Part shown: one piece after another, positions 28,003 through 36,954 of the stretch
Layout of the letters: the number at the start of each line of letters is the position of its first letter
Numbering within the stretch: the first letter of the stretch is position 1
Source: Mycobacterium sp. 141
GTDB lineage: Bacteria; Actinomycetota; Actinomycetes; Mycobacteriales; Mycobacteriaceae
Assembly: GCF_000382405.1 (NCBI RefSeq)
Contig: NZ_KB908263.1
Location: 62,001 to 126,000, forward strand
Direction of reading: 5' to 3'
DNA length: 64,000 nt
Made by a program: the position numbers and the translations under genes
Notes under the pieces: generated by a model
Databases searched by the model: none
What the model saw: the letters and a program-made list of their open reading frames with translations, nothing else
Told to the model about the DNA's origin: nothing

Positions 28003-28482
28003 TCACGACCGCCAATTCAACACATCACCGGTACCCGCGGTGAGGACCGTGCCCGGCATGACCCTCAACCGGTACGGGGTCAGCCGCAGCGCCGCGAACC
28101 CGGGCGAGGTGGGCCCGTCCCATCCCGGGATGATCGCCGGGTCATAACCGACCGGCGCCGGTGCGGTGGCGAAGCGATCCCACACCTGAGTGCAGGTTTC
28201 GTCATCGAGGTACCACTCCACCAGACAATCGGCGGAGCACGTGTCGTGATTCGTGGTCCAGTAGTTCACCGATACGTGCGGATGCACCGCAAGGTGTGCT
28301 CGCTTGATCGGGCTCGGAACAGTTGCAACCCAACCGAACAGGTCGGTGCCATCCCATTCCCAAATGGGGTGCAGGATGCGGCTGCGTGGGCGTCCGTCGG
28401 CGTCGACGGTGGCCGCCGACGCCCACACGATCGAATGGGCCATCTCGACGAAGGCAGGGGCGATCCGCTCCAGTGGGGTCAC
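28003..28482 (-). CDS. Pyridoxamine 5'-phosphate oxidase-fold protein
   Basis: About 159 residues from GTG at 28480-28482. Split-barrel flavin/F420-binding fold: MAHSIVWASAATVDADGRPR, then SRILHPIWEWDGTDLFGWVA and HPHVSVNYW, typical of the PNPOx-like superfamily. It could bind FMN or F420, but the cofactor cannot be told from the sequence. It lies 13 bases after a 74-residue hypothetical gene on the same strand. An upstream frame to 28650 overlaps that gene and is not used. Confidence 0.8.
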   Translation of the reverse strand: MTPLERIAPAFVEMAHSIVWASAATVDADGRPRSRILHPIWEWDGTDLFGWVATVPSPIKRAHLAVHPHVSVNYWTTNHDTCSADCLVEWYLDDETCTQVWDRFATAPAPVGYDPAIIPGWDGPTSPGFAALRLTPYRLRVMPGTVLTAGTGDVLNWRS

Positions 28483-28495
28483 AACAGCGAGGTTA

Positions 28496-28720
28496 TTACC
28501 CGTCCTGGCCCTTGTCCTCGTCCCGGCCCTTGCCCTCGTCCGCCCTGCCGTAGATGGGATTGCCCTCGTCGTCGATCCAGTCGTTGACAGCCGTACCCGA
28601 GACCGTGCCTCCGCTGCCGGGCAGCACGACGGTAGGACGGGTGTCGTCATACGACTTCATGACCCGTTCGGCTGCTCTGTGGTTTTCCTCGGTGACGTGT
28701 GGCTGCTTCTCGGTAGTCAT
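28496..28720 (-). CDS. Small hydrophilic hypothetical protein
   Basis: 74 residues from ATG at 28720. HVTEENHRAAERVMKSYDDT is a helix, DDTRPTVVLPGSGGTVSGTA a turn-rich centre, and NPIYGRADEGKGRDEDKGQD a charged tail. No known domain. It is divergent from the giant cyclase gene and directly upstream of the PNPOx-like gene. Real-gene support comes from spacing and composition only. Confidence 0.55.
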   Translation of the reverse strand: MTTEKQPHVTEENHRAAERVMKSYDDTRPTVVLPGSGGTVSGTAVNDWIDDEGNPIYGRADEGKGRDEDKGQDG

Positions 28721-28862
28721 GGGTAACGGCTGCCCGCAAAAGCGATCTGCCAAACGGCTCAGGCCGAGACCGTATGAAGCGACGGAGTTTCCCATCGTCG
28801 CACTCCGCCGGGCCACGGCTCACTACGATGAGTGCACATTTTGTTTGGGGGCGGAAGGAACG

Positions 28863-31800
28863 GTGGCCGTGACCGCTCCGGTGCTCGACCTCGACGGCCG
28901 CGTCGTCGGACGGGCCGCGGAGTCTGCTGAACTCCGCGCGGCCATCGCCGATGCCGAACGCAACGGCGGCCGATATGTCCTGGTCAGCGGCGCCCCCGGA
29001 GTAGGCAAATCGACCCTTGTGCAGGCGTTCGGCGCCGAGGTCGCCCAACGCGACTGTGTCTTCGCCTACGGGCGATGCCGCGACGGTGCGCCGGCACCGT
29101 ACGCGGCATTGGGCGAAGCGTTCAGCGCGATCGTGCACACCATGGAGACCACCGGTCCGGCAGAACGGGACAGCTGGCGTGCCGATCTCGCCAGCGGGAT
29201 GTCGGCGCTGTCGGGCGTGCTGTCCGAGCTCGTGCCGGACCTGACCGAGGTGCTCGGTCAGCGGCCGGCGTTCACCGACCGCGAGGCTGCCGATCCTCGC
29301 CGCCGGTTGCACCGCGCCGCCATCCGGTTGATCTCCGAAACCGCCTCGTACCGCCCGGTGGTGCTGGCGATCGATGATCTGCAGTGGGCCGATCACGACT
29401 CCCTGCTGATGCTCGCAGAACTGCTCGCGGTATCGGTGCGCAACGTGCTGGTCCTCGGCGCGCACCGGGCCGGCGAATTCGACCCCAACGTGGCGGGCCT
29501 GCCCCCGACGGGGTTGTCCACCATCCGGCTCGCGCCGCTGTCCTGCGAAACCGTCGAAGAACTGCTGGCAGGCGTGTGCGGCCCCGCCGTCGAGCTCGCC
29601 GATGTGGCCGCCGAGTTCCACCACCGCACCGGCGGCAATCCGCTGCAGGTCCGCCAGCTGCTCTACCGCGCGCAACGGGAAGGCGCGCTCACCCCGGTCG
29701 GTATGAGCGGACGGCCCAGCTGGGACCTGCGAGTGCTGAGCTCGATCGAGGTCACCGACTCTGCCGCCGAGTTCCTCAACCGCTACCTCGACCAGCTGCG
29801 GCCGACGGATCGCGCCTTGCTCAGCGCACTGACCTGCATCGGCGGCGAGTTCGACCTCGCCGACGCGACGGTGGCGGCTGCGCAGCCCACCGATGTCGTG
29901 GCCCAGGCGCTGTGGTCGGCCCTGGAGCTGCGTCTGCTCGAAGCCGTCGACGGTCGCGGCCAGCGGATCGCCAACACGATCAGCCACGACGCCCGGTACC
30001 GGTTCAGCCACGACCGCGTGGCCGAGGCGGCGCGCGAAGACCTCTCCGCCGACGCAGCGCGGGAGACGCACCTGCGGATCGGTCGGCGCCTCGTCGAACA
30101 AGGCGACGAGCGACTGTTCGAGGCCGCGCGTCACGTCGGCATCGGCGGCCTCGGACTGGCTGACGACGACGAGCGGATCCGGTTCGTCGACGTGCTGCGG
30201 CAGGCGGCCCGCAAGGCGAGGGCACAGGCGTCGTTCCCGCTGGCGCTGACGTACTGCCGCAACGGACTCGACCTCCTCGGCGCGACCCGCTGGGTCCGGC
30301 ATTTCGAGCTGACCCGAGAACTGCAGCTCGAGGCTGCCGATGCCGCGCTGCTGGTGGGGGACGTGACGACGCTGCACGCGCTGCTCGACGAGGCCGAGAC
30401 CGCGTTGCGCGAACCGGCCGACCGCAGCCGGCTCGCCTACCTGCGACTCAAGGGACGGGTGGCGCGGAACCGGCTGCAGGAGGCGCTCGACATCGGGCTG
30501 GGCGCTCTCGACGAGCTCGGCGAGTCACTACCCCACGACGCCGGCAAACCGCGGATGGCCAACGCGTTGGTGCGGACACGATTCATGGTGCGGCACTGGA
30601 CCACCGAACAGTTCCTGCAGCTGTCCCCCTGTGCGGACCGGCGTGTGGTGGAGATCCAACGCACCCTCGCCGAACTGCGCAGCCTGTCCTACCTCGCGCG
30701 GCCCAACCTGTTTCCGCTCATCGTGCGCAAGCAGCTCGAGCTGACGCTGGCGCACGGCCACACGCCATCACTGCCGCTGGTGCTGGTCAGCTACGGCGTG
30801 TTGCTGGTGATGACCGGCGACCCGGCGGGTGCGCAACGGTTCGGCGAGACAGCCCTGCTGCTCACCGACCGGCCCGAGTTCCGCGACGCCCGGCCGGAAA
30901 CGCTGTTCATGCACCTGAACTTCATCCGGCACTGGCGCCACCATCTGCGCGACGGCTTCGGTCAGCTGCGCGACGCGGTGACCGAGGCACTCGACCACGG
31001 TGACCAGGAGTACGCCGGATTCCTCGGCGCCGTCCTGCTGTCGCAGTACTTCTGGATCGGCCGCCCGCTGGCCGAGATCGACGAACTGGCCCAGACCGTG
31101 ATCCCGGAGATCTGGTCGCAACCGGTACCGCGCCGCCTGTGCCAGGCCGTCCAGCAGATCTGCCTCAACCTGATGGGGCGCAGCGAGGATCCGTACCTGC
31201 TGGCCGGTGAGAGCGGCTACGACGAGCGGGTGGCGCTGCCCGCGGCCCGGCGCGAGGGCGACGAGGTCGCCCTCGGCGCGGCTGCGACCATGCGGCTGGG
31301 ACTGCACTTCTGGGCCGGTGACTACGCCGGGGCGGTCGAGGTCGCCGACGACGCGATCGAGCACATCGGCGGCATGCAAGGCACCGCCATCGCGCAACTG
31401 GTCCATATGGTGAACGCGCTGAGCCGCATCCACGTCGCACCGGACACACACTCGACCCGCCGGTGCGCGCACCGCACACTGGCGCTGCACCGCAAGTGGG
31501 CGGCGGAATCCCCGGCCAACTATGCAGCGCCCTACGCGCTGATCGAGGGCACCTGGGCGCGGGCACGAGGCCGGCACCGCACCGCCGAGATGGCCCTGCA
31601 CCGGGCAATGGAACAGGCCGACGAGCACCAGCTGCCGTTGATTGCCGCCGCGGCTTACGAGGAGGCCGCCGCGCTCTACGCCGAGACCGGCCGCAACCGG
31701 CTCAGCGAGCACATGCTGCGCATGGCGTATCAGCGCTTCTGCACCCTGGGGCTGACGTTGCGCACCGAGCGGCTGGCCCGCACCTACCCGTGGCTGCTCA

Positions 31801-33209
31801 GCCGCGACCTCGTCGCACCGGACTCGGTGGGGATCGACCCGACCGGCGCCCACCATCTGGTGCGTGCCCTGTCCGCGGCTCGCGACGCCGACAGCCTGGC
31901 CAACATCGTGTTGCGCACGGTTGCCGACACCACGGGTGCCAACCGGGTCCTGTTGTTCACCGGTGAGCCCGAACATCTCATGGTGCGGGCCGTCCTCGAC
32001 GAAGGCGGGATCACGACCGTCGACGGACCGTGGACCGAGGTGCCCTACGACCGCAACTTGGTGCGCCGCGTCGTCGACTGCGGTACTCCGCTGATCGTCG
32101 CCGCCGATTCCACGCGGCGGCCCGGGCCCACCGGGCAGCGCCGCCCGGTACCGTCGATCCTGGCCGCGCCAATCCGGGTGCAGGACAACATTATCGGCAT
32201 GATCTACGTCGAACATGGCGACCCTGCACGGCATTTCGGTCCGCATCACGAGGAGGCGGTGTCCTTCGTGTGCGATCAGGCGGCCGCTCCCATGTGGAAC
32301 TTCAAGTTGGAGGCGCAATTACAGGCGGCCGACGAGTACCGCCGCTCACTGATGGACGCGCAGTCGAAGTTCGTGCCCAACGAGCTGTTGCGCATCCTCG
32401 ACATCGATGATCTGCGCCGGGTCCACAACGGCTATCGCGTCGAACGCCAGATGACCGTCCTGATCTCCGATATCCGGGGCTACACAACACTTTTGGAAGA
32501 CATGAACGTCTCCGACGCCAGCAACCTGGCGATGGGTTTCCTACGGGCCGTCGAACTGCCGATCATCAGCTGCAATGGCATGATCCAGGATGTCCGCGGG
32601 GACGAGATCGTTGCGGTCTTCGAGTCCGAGGACGACGCGGTGCGCGGCGGGCTGGCCATGCTGCGCTCGCTGCGCGAGCACAACTCCGACCGGCTCGCGC
32701 GGGGTTCGGAAGAGCTGCAGGTCGGAATCGGCATCAACACCGGCCCGGTCGGAGTCGGCCTCGTCGGCGGGGTCAACCGCATGGTCCTGACGATCATCGG
32801 GGACGCCGTGAACGTCGCGGCACGCATCGAGAGCACCAACAAGCGCTACGGCACCGCGCTGCTCATCTCGGATGCGACCTACACCCGGCTCGCGGCGCGC
32901 GAGCAGTTCGACATCCGCCGGATGGAACGGGTGATGGTGGTCAACCGGCGCAGGCCCGTGACGATCTACGAGGTGTACGACGAGGATCCGCCGCCGCTGC
33001 GGGAGGCGAAACGCAGTGCGCAGCCGATGTTCGACGAAGCGTTCGGATTGTTCGATGCCGGCGAGGCCGCACAGGCGCGGGCGGTATTCGAGAAGTGCCG
33101 CCTGCTGCTGCCCGACGACACCGTGGCAACACTGCACCTCGCGCACTGCGATGCCGTGGACCGCGGCGACATGTCGCCTGGTCAGGAGGTCGAGCTCGCG
33201 CAGAAGTAG
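28863..33209 (+). CDS. AAA ATPase - TPR - GAF - class III nucleotide cyclase multidomain protein
   Basis: 1448 residues from GTG 28863, four bases after a GGAAGGA ribosome site. An N-terminal AAA ATPase has Walker A (VSGAPGVGKSTLVQAFG, about 42-55) and Walker B (VVLAIDDLQWADHDSLLM, about 165-180). A long TPR-like helical region follows, then a GAF domain (about 996-1146) and a class III cyclase domain (about 1196-1370: MTVLISDIRGYTTLLED with the first metal Asp, QDVRGDEIVAVF with the second, IIGDAVNVAARIES with the transition-state Asn and Arg). The residue aligned with the substrate-selecting Lys is Asp in IQDVRGD, so nucleotide specificity or activity is doubtful. A TPR-like tail ends the protein. 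It lies 75 bases upstream of the shell candidate in the same direction. Confidence 0.85.
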   Translation: MAVTAPVLDLDGRVVGRAAESAELRAAIADAERNGGRYVLVSGAPGVGKSTLVQAFGAEVAQRDCVFAYGRCRDGAPAPYAALGEAFSAIVHTMETTGPAERDSWRADLASGMSALSGVLSELVPDLTEVLGQRPAFTDREAADPRRRLHRAAIRLISETASYRPVVLAIDDLQWADHDSLLMLAELLAVSVRNVLVLGAHRAGEFDPNVAGLPPTGLSTIRLAPLSCETVEELLAGVCGPAVELADVAAEFHHRTGGNPLQVRQLLYRAQREGALTPVGMSGRPSWDLRVLSSIEVTDSAAEFLNRYLDQLRPTDRALLSALTCIGGEFDLADATVAAAQPTDVVAQALWSALELRLLEAVDGRGQRIANTISHDARYRFSHDRVAEAAREDLSADAARETHLRIGRRLVEQGDERLFEAARHVGIGGLGLADDDERIRFVDVLRQAARKARAQASFPLALTYCRNGLDLLGATRWVRHFELTRELQLEAADAALLVGDVTTLHALLDEAETALREPADRSRLAYLRLKGRVARNRLQEALDIGLGALDELGESLPHDAGKPRMANALVRTRFMVRHWTTEQFLQLSPCADRRVVEIQRTLAELRSLSYLARPNLFPLIVRKQLELTLAHGHTPSLPLVLVSYGVLLVMTGDPAGAQRFGETALLLTDRPEFRDARPETLFMHLNFIRHWRHHLRDGFGQLRDAVTEALDHGDQEYAGFLGAVLLSQYFWIGRPLAEIDELAQTVIPEIWSQPVPRRLCQAVQQICLNLMGRSEDPYLLAGESGYDERVALPAARREGDEVALGAAATMRLGLHFWAGDYAGAVEVADDAIEHIGGMQGTAIAQLVHMVNALSRIHVAPDTHSTRRCAHRTLALHRKWAAESPANYAAPYALIEGTWARARGRHRTAEMALHRAMEQADEHQLPLIAAAAYEEAAALYAETGRNRLSEHMLRMAYQRFCTLGLTLRTERLARTYPWLLSRDLVAPDSVGIDPTGAHHLVRALSAARDADSLANIVLRTVADTTGANRVLLFTGEPEHLMVRAVLDEGGITTVDGPWTEVPYDRNLVRRVVDCGTPLIVAADSTRRPGPTGQRRPVPSILAAPIRVQDNIIGMIYVEHGDPARHFGPHHEEAVSFVCDQAAAPMWNFKLEAQLQAADEYRRSLMDAQSKFVPNELLRILDIDDLRRVHNGYRVERQMTVLISDIRGYTTLLEDMNVSDASNLAMGFLRAVELPIISCNGMIQDVRGDEIVAVFESEDDAVRGGLAMLRSLREHNSDRLARGSEELQVGIGINTGPVGVGLVGGVNRMVLTIIGDAVNVAARIESTNKRYGTALLISDATYTRLAAREQFDIRRMERVMVVNRRRPVTIYEVYDEDPPPLREAKRSAQPMFDEAFGLFDAGEAAQARAVFEKCRLLLPDDTVATLHLAHCDAVDRGDMSPGQEVELAQK

Positions 33210-33284
33210 CTACGCCAATCGCACCTCGACGGCCCGGTTCCTCTGCCATGATTTGGACCACATTCGTCGAGGGGGTCGCAGCCC

Positions 33285-34028
33285 ATGTATCTGAGCGCCG
33301 AGCGGTTGGCCGTGGCCGACCGGGCCGTACGCGAGACATTCGAACAGACGAGCGTCGCCTGGCAGGCAATCCCCCACTGGGACACCGGCAATCCCGGCCA
33401 GACCTGGGTCCGTAGCGACACCGTCCCGCCGGGCTCCCTGGAGGTTGTCACCACCAACGAGAAATTCGCCGTGACGCTCGCCCAGGCGGGTGCGCCGACG
33501 CCGGATCCGTTGCTGGCCGTGCTGACGGCGAAGACCGTCGAACTCGCCGCGAACATCGACACCGCAATCCTGGCAAAGCTCAACGGCGCGGACGCCAATC
33601 CGCTGAGCCTGGCGAGCGATACCACTGCGGCCCTATTGGACACACTGATCGACGCCCGCGCGCGGGTGGAGAACGCCGGTTACCGCGCGCCGTCATGTCT
33701 GTTGACCAACACCGACGGACTCAAGAAGCTCAATCGCCTGGAGAGCGGAGAAGACGTGGCCGAGGCCGTGCTCAAGGCCGCCGGTGTCAACGCGCTGTAC
33801 CGCGTCGAGGGAATCGACATGCTCTTGCTGGGCCGTCGGCAGCGGATCGCCCACGGCGCTGCCGCGACGGCGTCGCCTGGCGAGGAACCGGTGGACGTCG
33901 CCGTCGCCGTGGCGCCCAGCCTTGAGGTCATCGGTGAAAACTCGGACGGCGAAATCGAACTCGCGGTGCGAATCCGGTACGCGCTGCGGATCAAGGACCC
34001 GGGCGGTGTCGTCGGTATCTCTTTCTGA
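33285..34028 (+). CDS. HK97-fold encapsulin-like shell protein candidate
   Basis: 247 residues, no signal peptide or membrane helix. The layout follows family 1 encapsulins as I remember them: a helix with acidic residues (TAKTVELAANIDTAILAKLN), a P-domain helix (LLDTLIDARARVENAGYRAP), LLTNTDGLKKLNRLESG matching the TLVINTDRW region, LKAAGVNALYRVEGIDMLLL matching the A-domain loop, and a C-terminal strand pair (LEVIGENSDGEIE, then LAVRIRYALRIKDPGG) matching the end of encapsulin shells and HK97 capsids. It is slightly shorter than usual (about 265-270). No other phage gene is nearby. It is followed eight bases later by a polyprenyl synthase and a coupled operon, typical of shell-plus-cargo arrangements. 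A structural prediction would settle this. Confidence 0.6.
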   Translation: MYLSAERLAVADRAVRETFEQTSVAWQAIPHWDTGNPGQTWVRSDTVPPGSLEVVTTNEKFAVTLAQAGAPTPDPLLAVLTAKTVELAANIDTAILAKLNGADANPLSLASDTTAALLDTLIDARARVENAGYRAPSCLLTNTDGLKKLNRLESGEDVAEAVLKAAGVNALYRVEGIDMLLLGRRQRIAHGAAATASPGEEPVDVAVAVAPSLEVIGENSDGEIELAVRIRYALRIKDPGGVVGISF

Positions 34029-34035
34029 CGCGCCA

Positions 34036-35208
34036 GTGCCGGCCGTCGCTGAACCGCCTCCGCGAACGTCGGGGCTCGATGACTATCTCGCCCGGTGCAA
34101 GGATGCCTGCGACGGTGAGATCGAACGTCTCTACGGCAGCGGTGAGCACGGCGCCAGCGGACTGCGTGAGCTCATCCTCGACTACCCACTGCGCGGCGGG
34201 AAGGCGCTGCGACCGGCCTTGAGCATCGCGACGTGCCTGGGGTTGGGCGGGTATCTCGAGGCGATCCTGCCGACCGCGGCGACGCTGGAGCTGTACCACA
34301 ACGCGTTCCTCATCCACGACGACATCGAGGACGATTCGTGGCAGCGGCGCGGGCACCCCACCCTGCACATCGACCACGGCATCCCCATCGCGGTCAACGT
34401 CGGTGACGCCATGCTGTCACTGTCGCTGCAGCCGCTGCTCGACAACGTCGAACGCATCGGCTTGGGGCCCGCGCTGCGCATCCTGCGCGCCGTCGCGCAC
34501 ATGACCCGGCAGACCGTCGAGGGGCAGGCGATCGAGCTGCAGTGGGTACGGTCCAACGTCTGGCAGCTGGCCGACACCGACTACCTGCACATGGTGGAGC
34601 TCAAGACGAGTTGGTATTCGTTCATCACACCGCTGCAGGCCGGGGTGATCGCCGCCGGAGGCGGGCCGGACCGACTGGGGCCCCTTGAAATCCTCGGCCG
34701 ACATCTCGGGGCGGCGTTCCAGATCACCGATGATCTGCTGAACCTGCGCGCCGATCCGCAGGACTACGGCAAGGAGATCGGCGGCGATCTGTGGGAGGGC
34801 AAGCGGACGCTGATGCTGCTGCACGCGCTCCGCCGCGCCGACCCCGACGACCGGGAGCGCGCCGTGCGGATCCTGGCGAAACGGCGCCCGAGCGCGGCCG
34901 GTGAACTGGGGCTTGCCGATCTGCTCGACCGGCTCACCGCCCGCGGCGAACTCTCCCCCGTCGGGCGCGACGCGATCACCGCGCAGGCACTGCGACCCCG
35001 GCAAGGCGAGTCCAAGACGCTCGACGACATCCGCTGGCTGTATCGGCTGATGCACCAGACCGGGTCGCTCGACCACGCCCGCGCGGTCGCGGCCCGCCAC
35101 GCGCAGGACGCAGCGAATGCGCTGAGCGGCCTCGACTGGTTGCCGCCGAGTCAGCACCGGGACATGCTCGCCGGCCTGGTCGACTATGTGCACGGACGCA
35201 CGCGATGA
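34036..35208 (+). CDS. Short-chain polyprenyl diphosphate synthase
   Basis: About 390 residues from GTG 34036 (alternative GTG 34006). An all-helical isoprenyl diphosphate synthase: first Asp-rich motif DDIED at residues 95-99 in FLIHDDIEDDSWQRRGHPTL, and second motif DDLLN at 232-236 in FQITDDLLNLRADPQDYGKE, where the usual final Asp is Asn. GGDLWEGKRTLMLLHAL follows. Phe four residues before the first Asp suggests a short product (C15-C20), inferred. The first 25 residues are Pro/Ala-rich. It condenses isopentenyl diphosphate with allylic diphosphates. Polyprenyl transferases are known cargo types of family 2 encapsulins, which supports the link with the preceding gene. It starts the coupled operon 34036-40176. 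Confidence 0.88.
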   Translation: MPAVAEPPPRTSGLDDYLARCKDACDGEIERLYGSGEHGASGLRELILDYPLRGGKALRPALSIATCLGLGGYLEAILPTAATLELYHNAFLIHDDIEDDSWQRRGHPTLHIDHGIPIAVNVGDAMLSLSLQPLLDNVERIGLGPALRILRAVAHMTRQTVEGQAIELQWVRSNVWQLADTDYLHMVELKTSWYSFITPLQAGVIAAGGGPDRLGPLEILGRHLGAAFQITDDLLNLRADPQDYGKEIGGDLWEGKRTLMLLHALRRADPDDRERAVRILAKRRPSAAGELGLADLLDRLTARGELSPVGRDAITAQALRPRQGESKTLDDIRWLYRLMHQTGSLDHARAVAARHAQDAANALSGLDWLPPSQHRDMLAGLVDYVHGRTR

Positions 35209-35666
35209 CGCCCGAGACCCTGGTCGGAATGCTGGCCGAGTTGGAGCGGATCCGGGCGCTGACGCTGGATCTCGTCGAGCGCAGCGCACCCCAGCTGCTT
35301 CCCGAGCCGCCGGAGGACGCCGCCGGAACCGAGCGCGCGGTGTTCGAGCTGCTGCTCGGAGCCCGACGTGCGGTGCTCGGCAGCCCCGCCGCCGCGCGCG
35401 GCGTACACGACCTGCTCGTGGCCGAGGGCCGCCGGTACGCCCAGACGCCCGAAGGGGCGCGGCTGCGGGACGCACTGACGGCCTCCGAGACGGTCGAGAA
35501 CCTCCGGCGGGTGTGGGAGACCGCGAGCCTCAACGTGCTCGACGGCCCCGCCCCGCCTGCGGCCGCCCCGACCGCGTGGGCGGAGCTGCTGGCCGACGCG
35601 ATCATCGGCGCGGCGCGCACCGACGACCCGGTGCTGGCCCGGTTGCGTCCCGAGGGGTTCGCGTGA
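35205..35666 (+). CDS. Uncharacterised helical protein in the isoprenoid/shell operon
   Basis: 153 residues, overlapping the polyprenyl synthase stop by ATGA. Rich in Ala, Leu, Arg and Glu and predicted almost wholly helical (LVGMLAELERIRALTLDLVE; RDALTASETVENLRRVWETA). A Pro/Ala-rich break at about 115-122 precedes a final helix. No catalytic motif, cysteine pair or membrane segment. I do not recognise the family. Coupled translation at both ends points to a function with its neighbours, perhaps as an adaptor or cargo-associated protein. Confidence 0.7.
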   Translation: MTPETLVGMLAELERIRALTLDLVERSAPQLLPEPPEDAAGTERAVFELLLGARRAVLGSPAAARGVHDLLVAEGRRYAQTPEGARLRDALTASETVENLRRVWETASLNVLDGPAPPAAAPTAWAELLADAIIGAARTDDPVLARLRPEGFA

Positions 35667-35929
35667 CGGAGCTGACCGATCCGCGTGCCGCACTGGCTGA
35701 ACACGCCGGCCTCATCGACTACCTGGTGGGCCTGGCCGGCCTCGGCCGACTCGTGCGCGAGCTCGCCACCGGCGGCGGTGCGCCGGGCGAGCCCGACGAC
35801 TTCGTGCACGTGCTGCTCGGGCTCGCGGCTCTGGGCGACCGGGTGGAACGGCTGGCCCCACCCGCACCGGCTGCACCTCCTGGTCCGGCTGATGCGGCAC
35901 CCGACTTGTCTGCGAGCTGGCTGCGATGA
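35663..35929 (+). CDS. 88-residue uncharacterised protein in the same operon
   Basis: GTG at 35663 overlaps the previous stop (GTGA). The sequence is helical (HAGLIDYLVGLAGLGRLVRE; DDFVHVLLGLAALGDRVERL) and ends in a Pro/Ala-rich disordered tail, PPAPAAPPGPADAAPDLSAS then WLR. The tail with a terminal hydrophobic residue is reminiscent of short docking peptides, an inference. Its stop overlaps the next ATG by four bases. Family not recognised. Confidence 0.65.
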   Translation: MTELTDPRAALAEHAGLIDYLVGLAGLGRLVRELATGGGAPGEPDDFVHVLLGLAALGDRVERLAPPAPAAPPGPADAAPDLSASWLR

Positions 35930-36954
35930 CCCTGGCGGGCAGTGATTTCCTGCGTGCGCCGGTGCTGGCCGCCGCGCAGCCCGAAGGGTTCAAGGAATGG
36001 CAACACTTCGTGGTCCACGGCCGTGCCGGGCGGTTCCTCATCAACTTCAGTCTGACGTGCGAGGACACGCAGGGCACCGGGTCCCGCATGGCACCACGCG
36101 TCATAGTCATCGCCCACGACCAGCATTGGACCGGCGCCGTCGAGCGCTTCGGAGAGAGCGCCACGGACGTCTCGGCAGATCTGGGTGTGCTGACCATAGG
36201 CGGCAACCGGATGACCGTGGGGCCCGACGGCTACGAGTTGCTCATCGACCTGCCCGGTGTCCGAGACCTGCCCGGTATCCGAGGAGAACTGCGGCTCACC
36301 CCGGTCAGTAGGCCGTTCGCCGTCAACAACCAGCCGGTGGGACAAGGCCGGATGTCGTGGCTGTTCGTGCCGCGGCTGCGGGCCGACGGGTGGCTGCGCA
36401 TCGCGGACCGCGAGCATCGGATGGAGTCCGATCTGGCCTATCACGACCACAATTGGGGCCGATTCCGGTGGGGCGACGACTTCGGCTGGACGTGGGGCAC
36501 GATCCTGCCCGCCGAGCCCGACGACCCGTGGTCTCTGGTCTTCCTGCAGATGACCGACCGGCACCGGCTGCATTTCCAGTCGCAGGCGCTATACGTATGG
36601 CACCACGACCAGCCCGCCGCGATCTTTCGGCACGCGCAGCTGCAAATGCGCGCGTCAGGCCGGCTCGGCCGGGCGCCCGACTGCACCCTGCCGCCGCCCA
36701 TGGGGCTACTGGTCGACGGCGACGTGCCGGGCGTCCCGGACCGGGTGGAGATCAGCGCGACCCGGGCGGGCGACACGGTGCACGCCGAGTTCCGGCCTCG
36801 GTCGTACGCACGGCTGGCACAGCCCAGCGAGGTCGACCTCCAAGGCTCGACCGTGCTGTGCGAGGCGGACGGCACGGCCCGGATACGCGGAACGATCAAC
36901 GGCGAATCGATCGACTTCACCGGTACCGGCGTGGTCGAGTTTCTCCATGGGTGA
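35926..36954 (+). CDS. CrtC/AttH-like lipocalin-fold enzyme (carotenoid hydratase or cyclase type)
   Basis: 342 residues with two lipocalin-like halves. The hallmark is LAYHDHNWGRFRWGDDFGWTWG, with YHDHNWG at residues 172-178, as in hydroxyneurosporene synthase CrtC and related AttH proteins. The N-terminal part carries WQHFVVHGRAGRFLINFSL. Family members hydrate or cyclise hydrophobic terpenoid and polyketide substrates without a cofactor. Next to a polyprenyl synthase and an FAD desaturase-like enzyme, an isoprenoid substrate is likely, but the product is unknown. Coupled by ATGA to the previous gene. Confidence 0.75.
   Translation: MTLAGSDFLRAPVLAAAQPEGFKEWQHFVVHGRAGRFLINFSLTCEDTQGTGSRMAPRVIVIAHDQHWTGAVERFGESATDVSADLGVLTIGGNRMTVGPDGYELLIDLPGVRDLPGIRGELRLTPVSRPFAVNNQPVGQGRMSWLFVPRLRADGWLRIADREHRMESDLAYHDHNWGRFRWGDDFGWTWGTILPAEPDDPWSLVFLQMTDRHRLHFQSQALYVWHHDQPAAIFRHAQLQMRASGRLGRAPDCTLPPPMGLLVDGDVPGVPDRVEISATRAGDTVHAEFRPRSYARLAQPSEVDLQGSTVLCEADGTARIRGTINGESIDFTGTGVVEFLHG

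Noticed and set aside
28647..32318. Long minus-strand frames opposite the AAA-GAF-cyclase gene
   Set aside because: No domain signature, and composition matches antisense reading of high-GC codons; the plus strand has Walker, GAF and cyclase motifs in one frame.
33285..34028. Prophage remnant explanation for the HK97-like gene
   Set aside because: No portal, protease, terminase or tail genes flank it, and it is tightly spaced with metabolic genes; an encapsulin-type origin fits better, though not proven.
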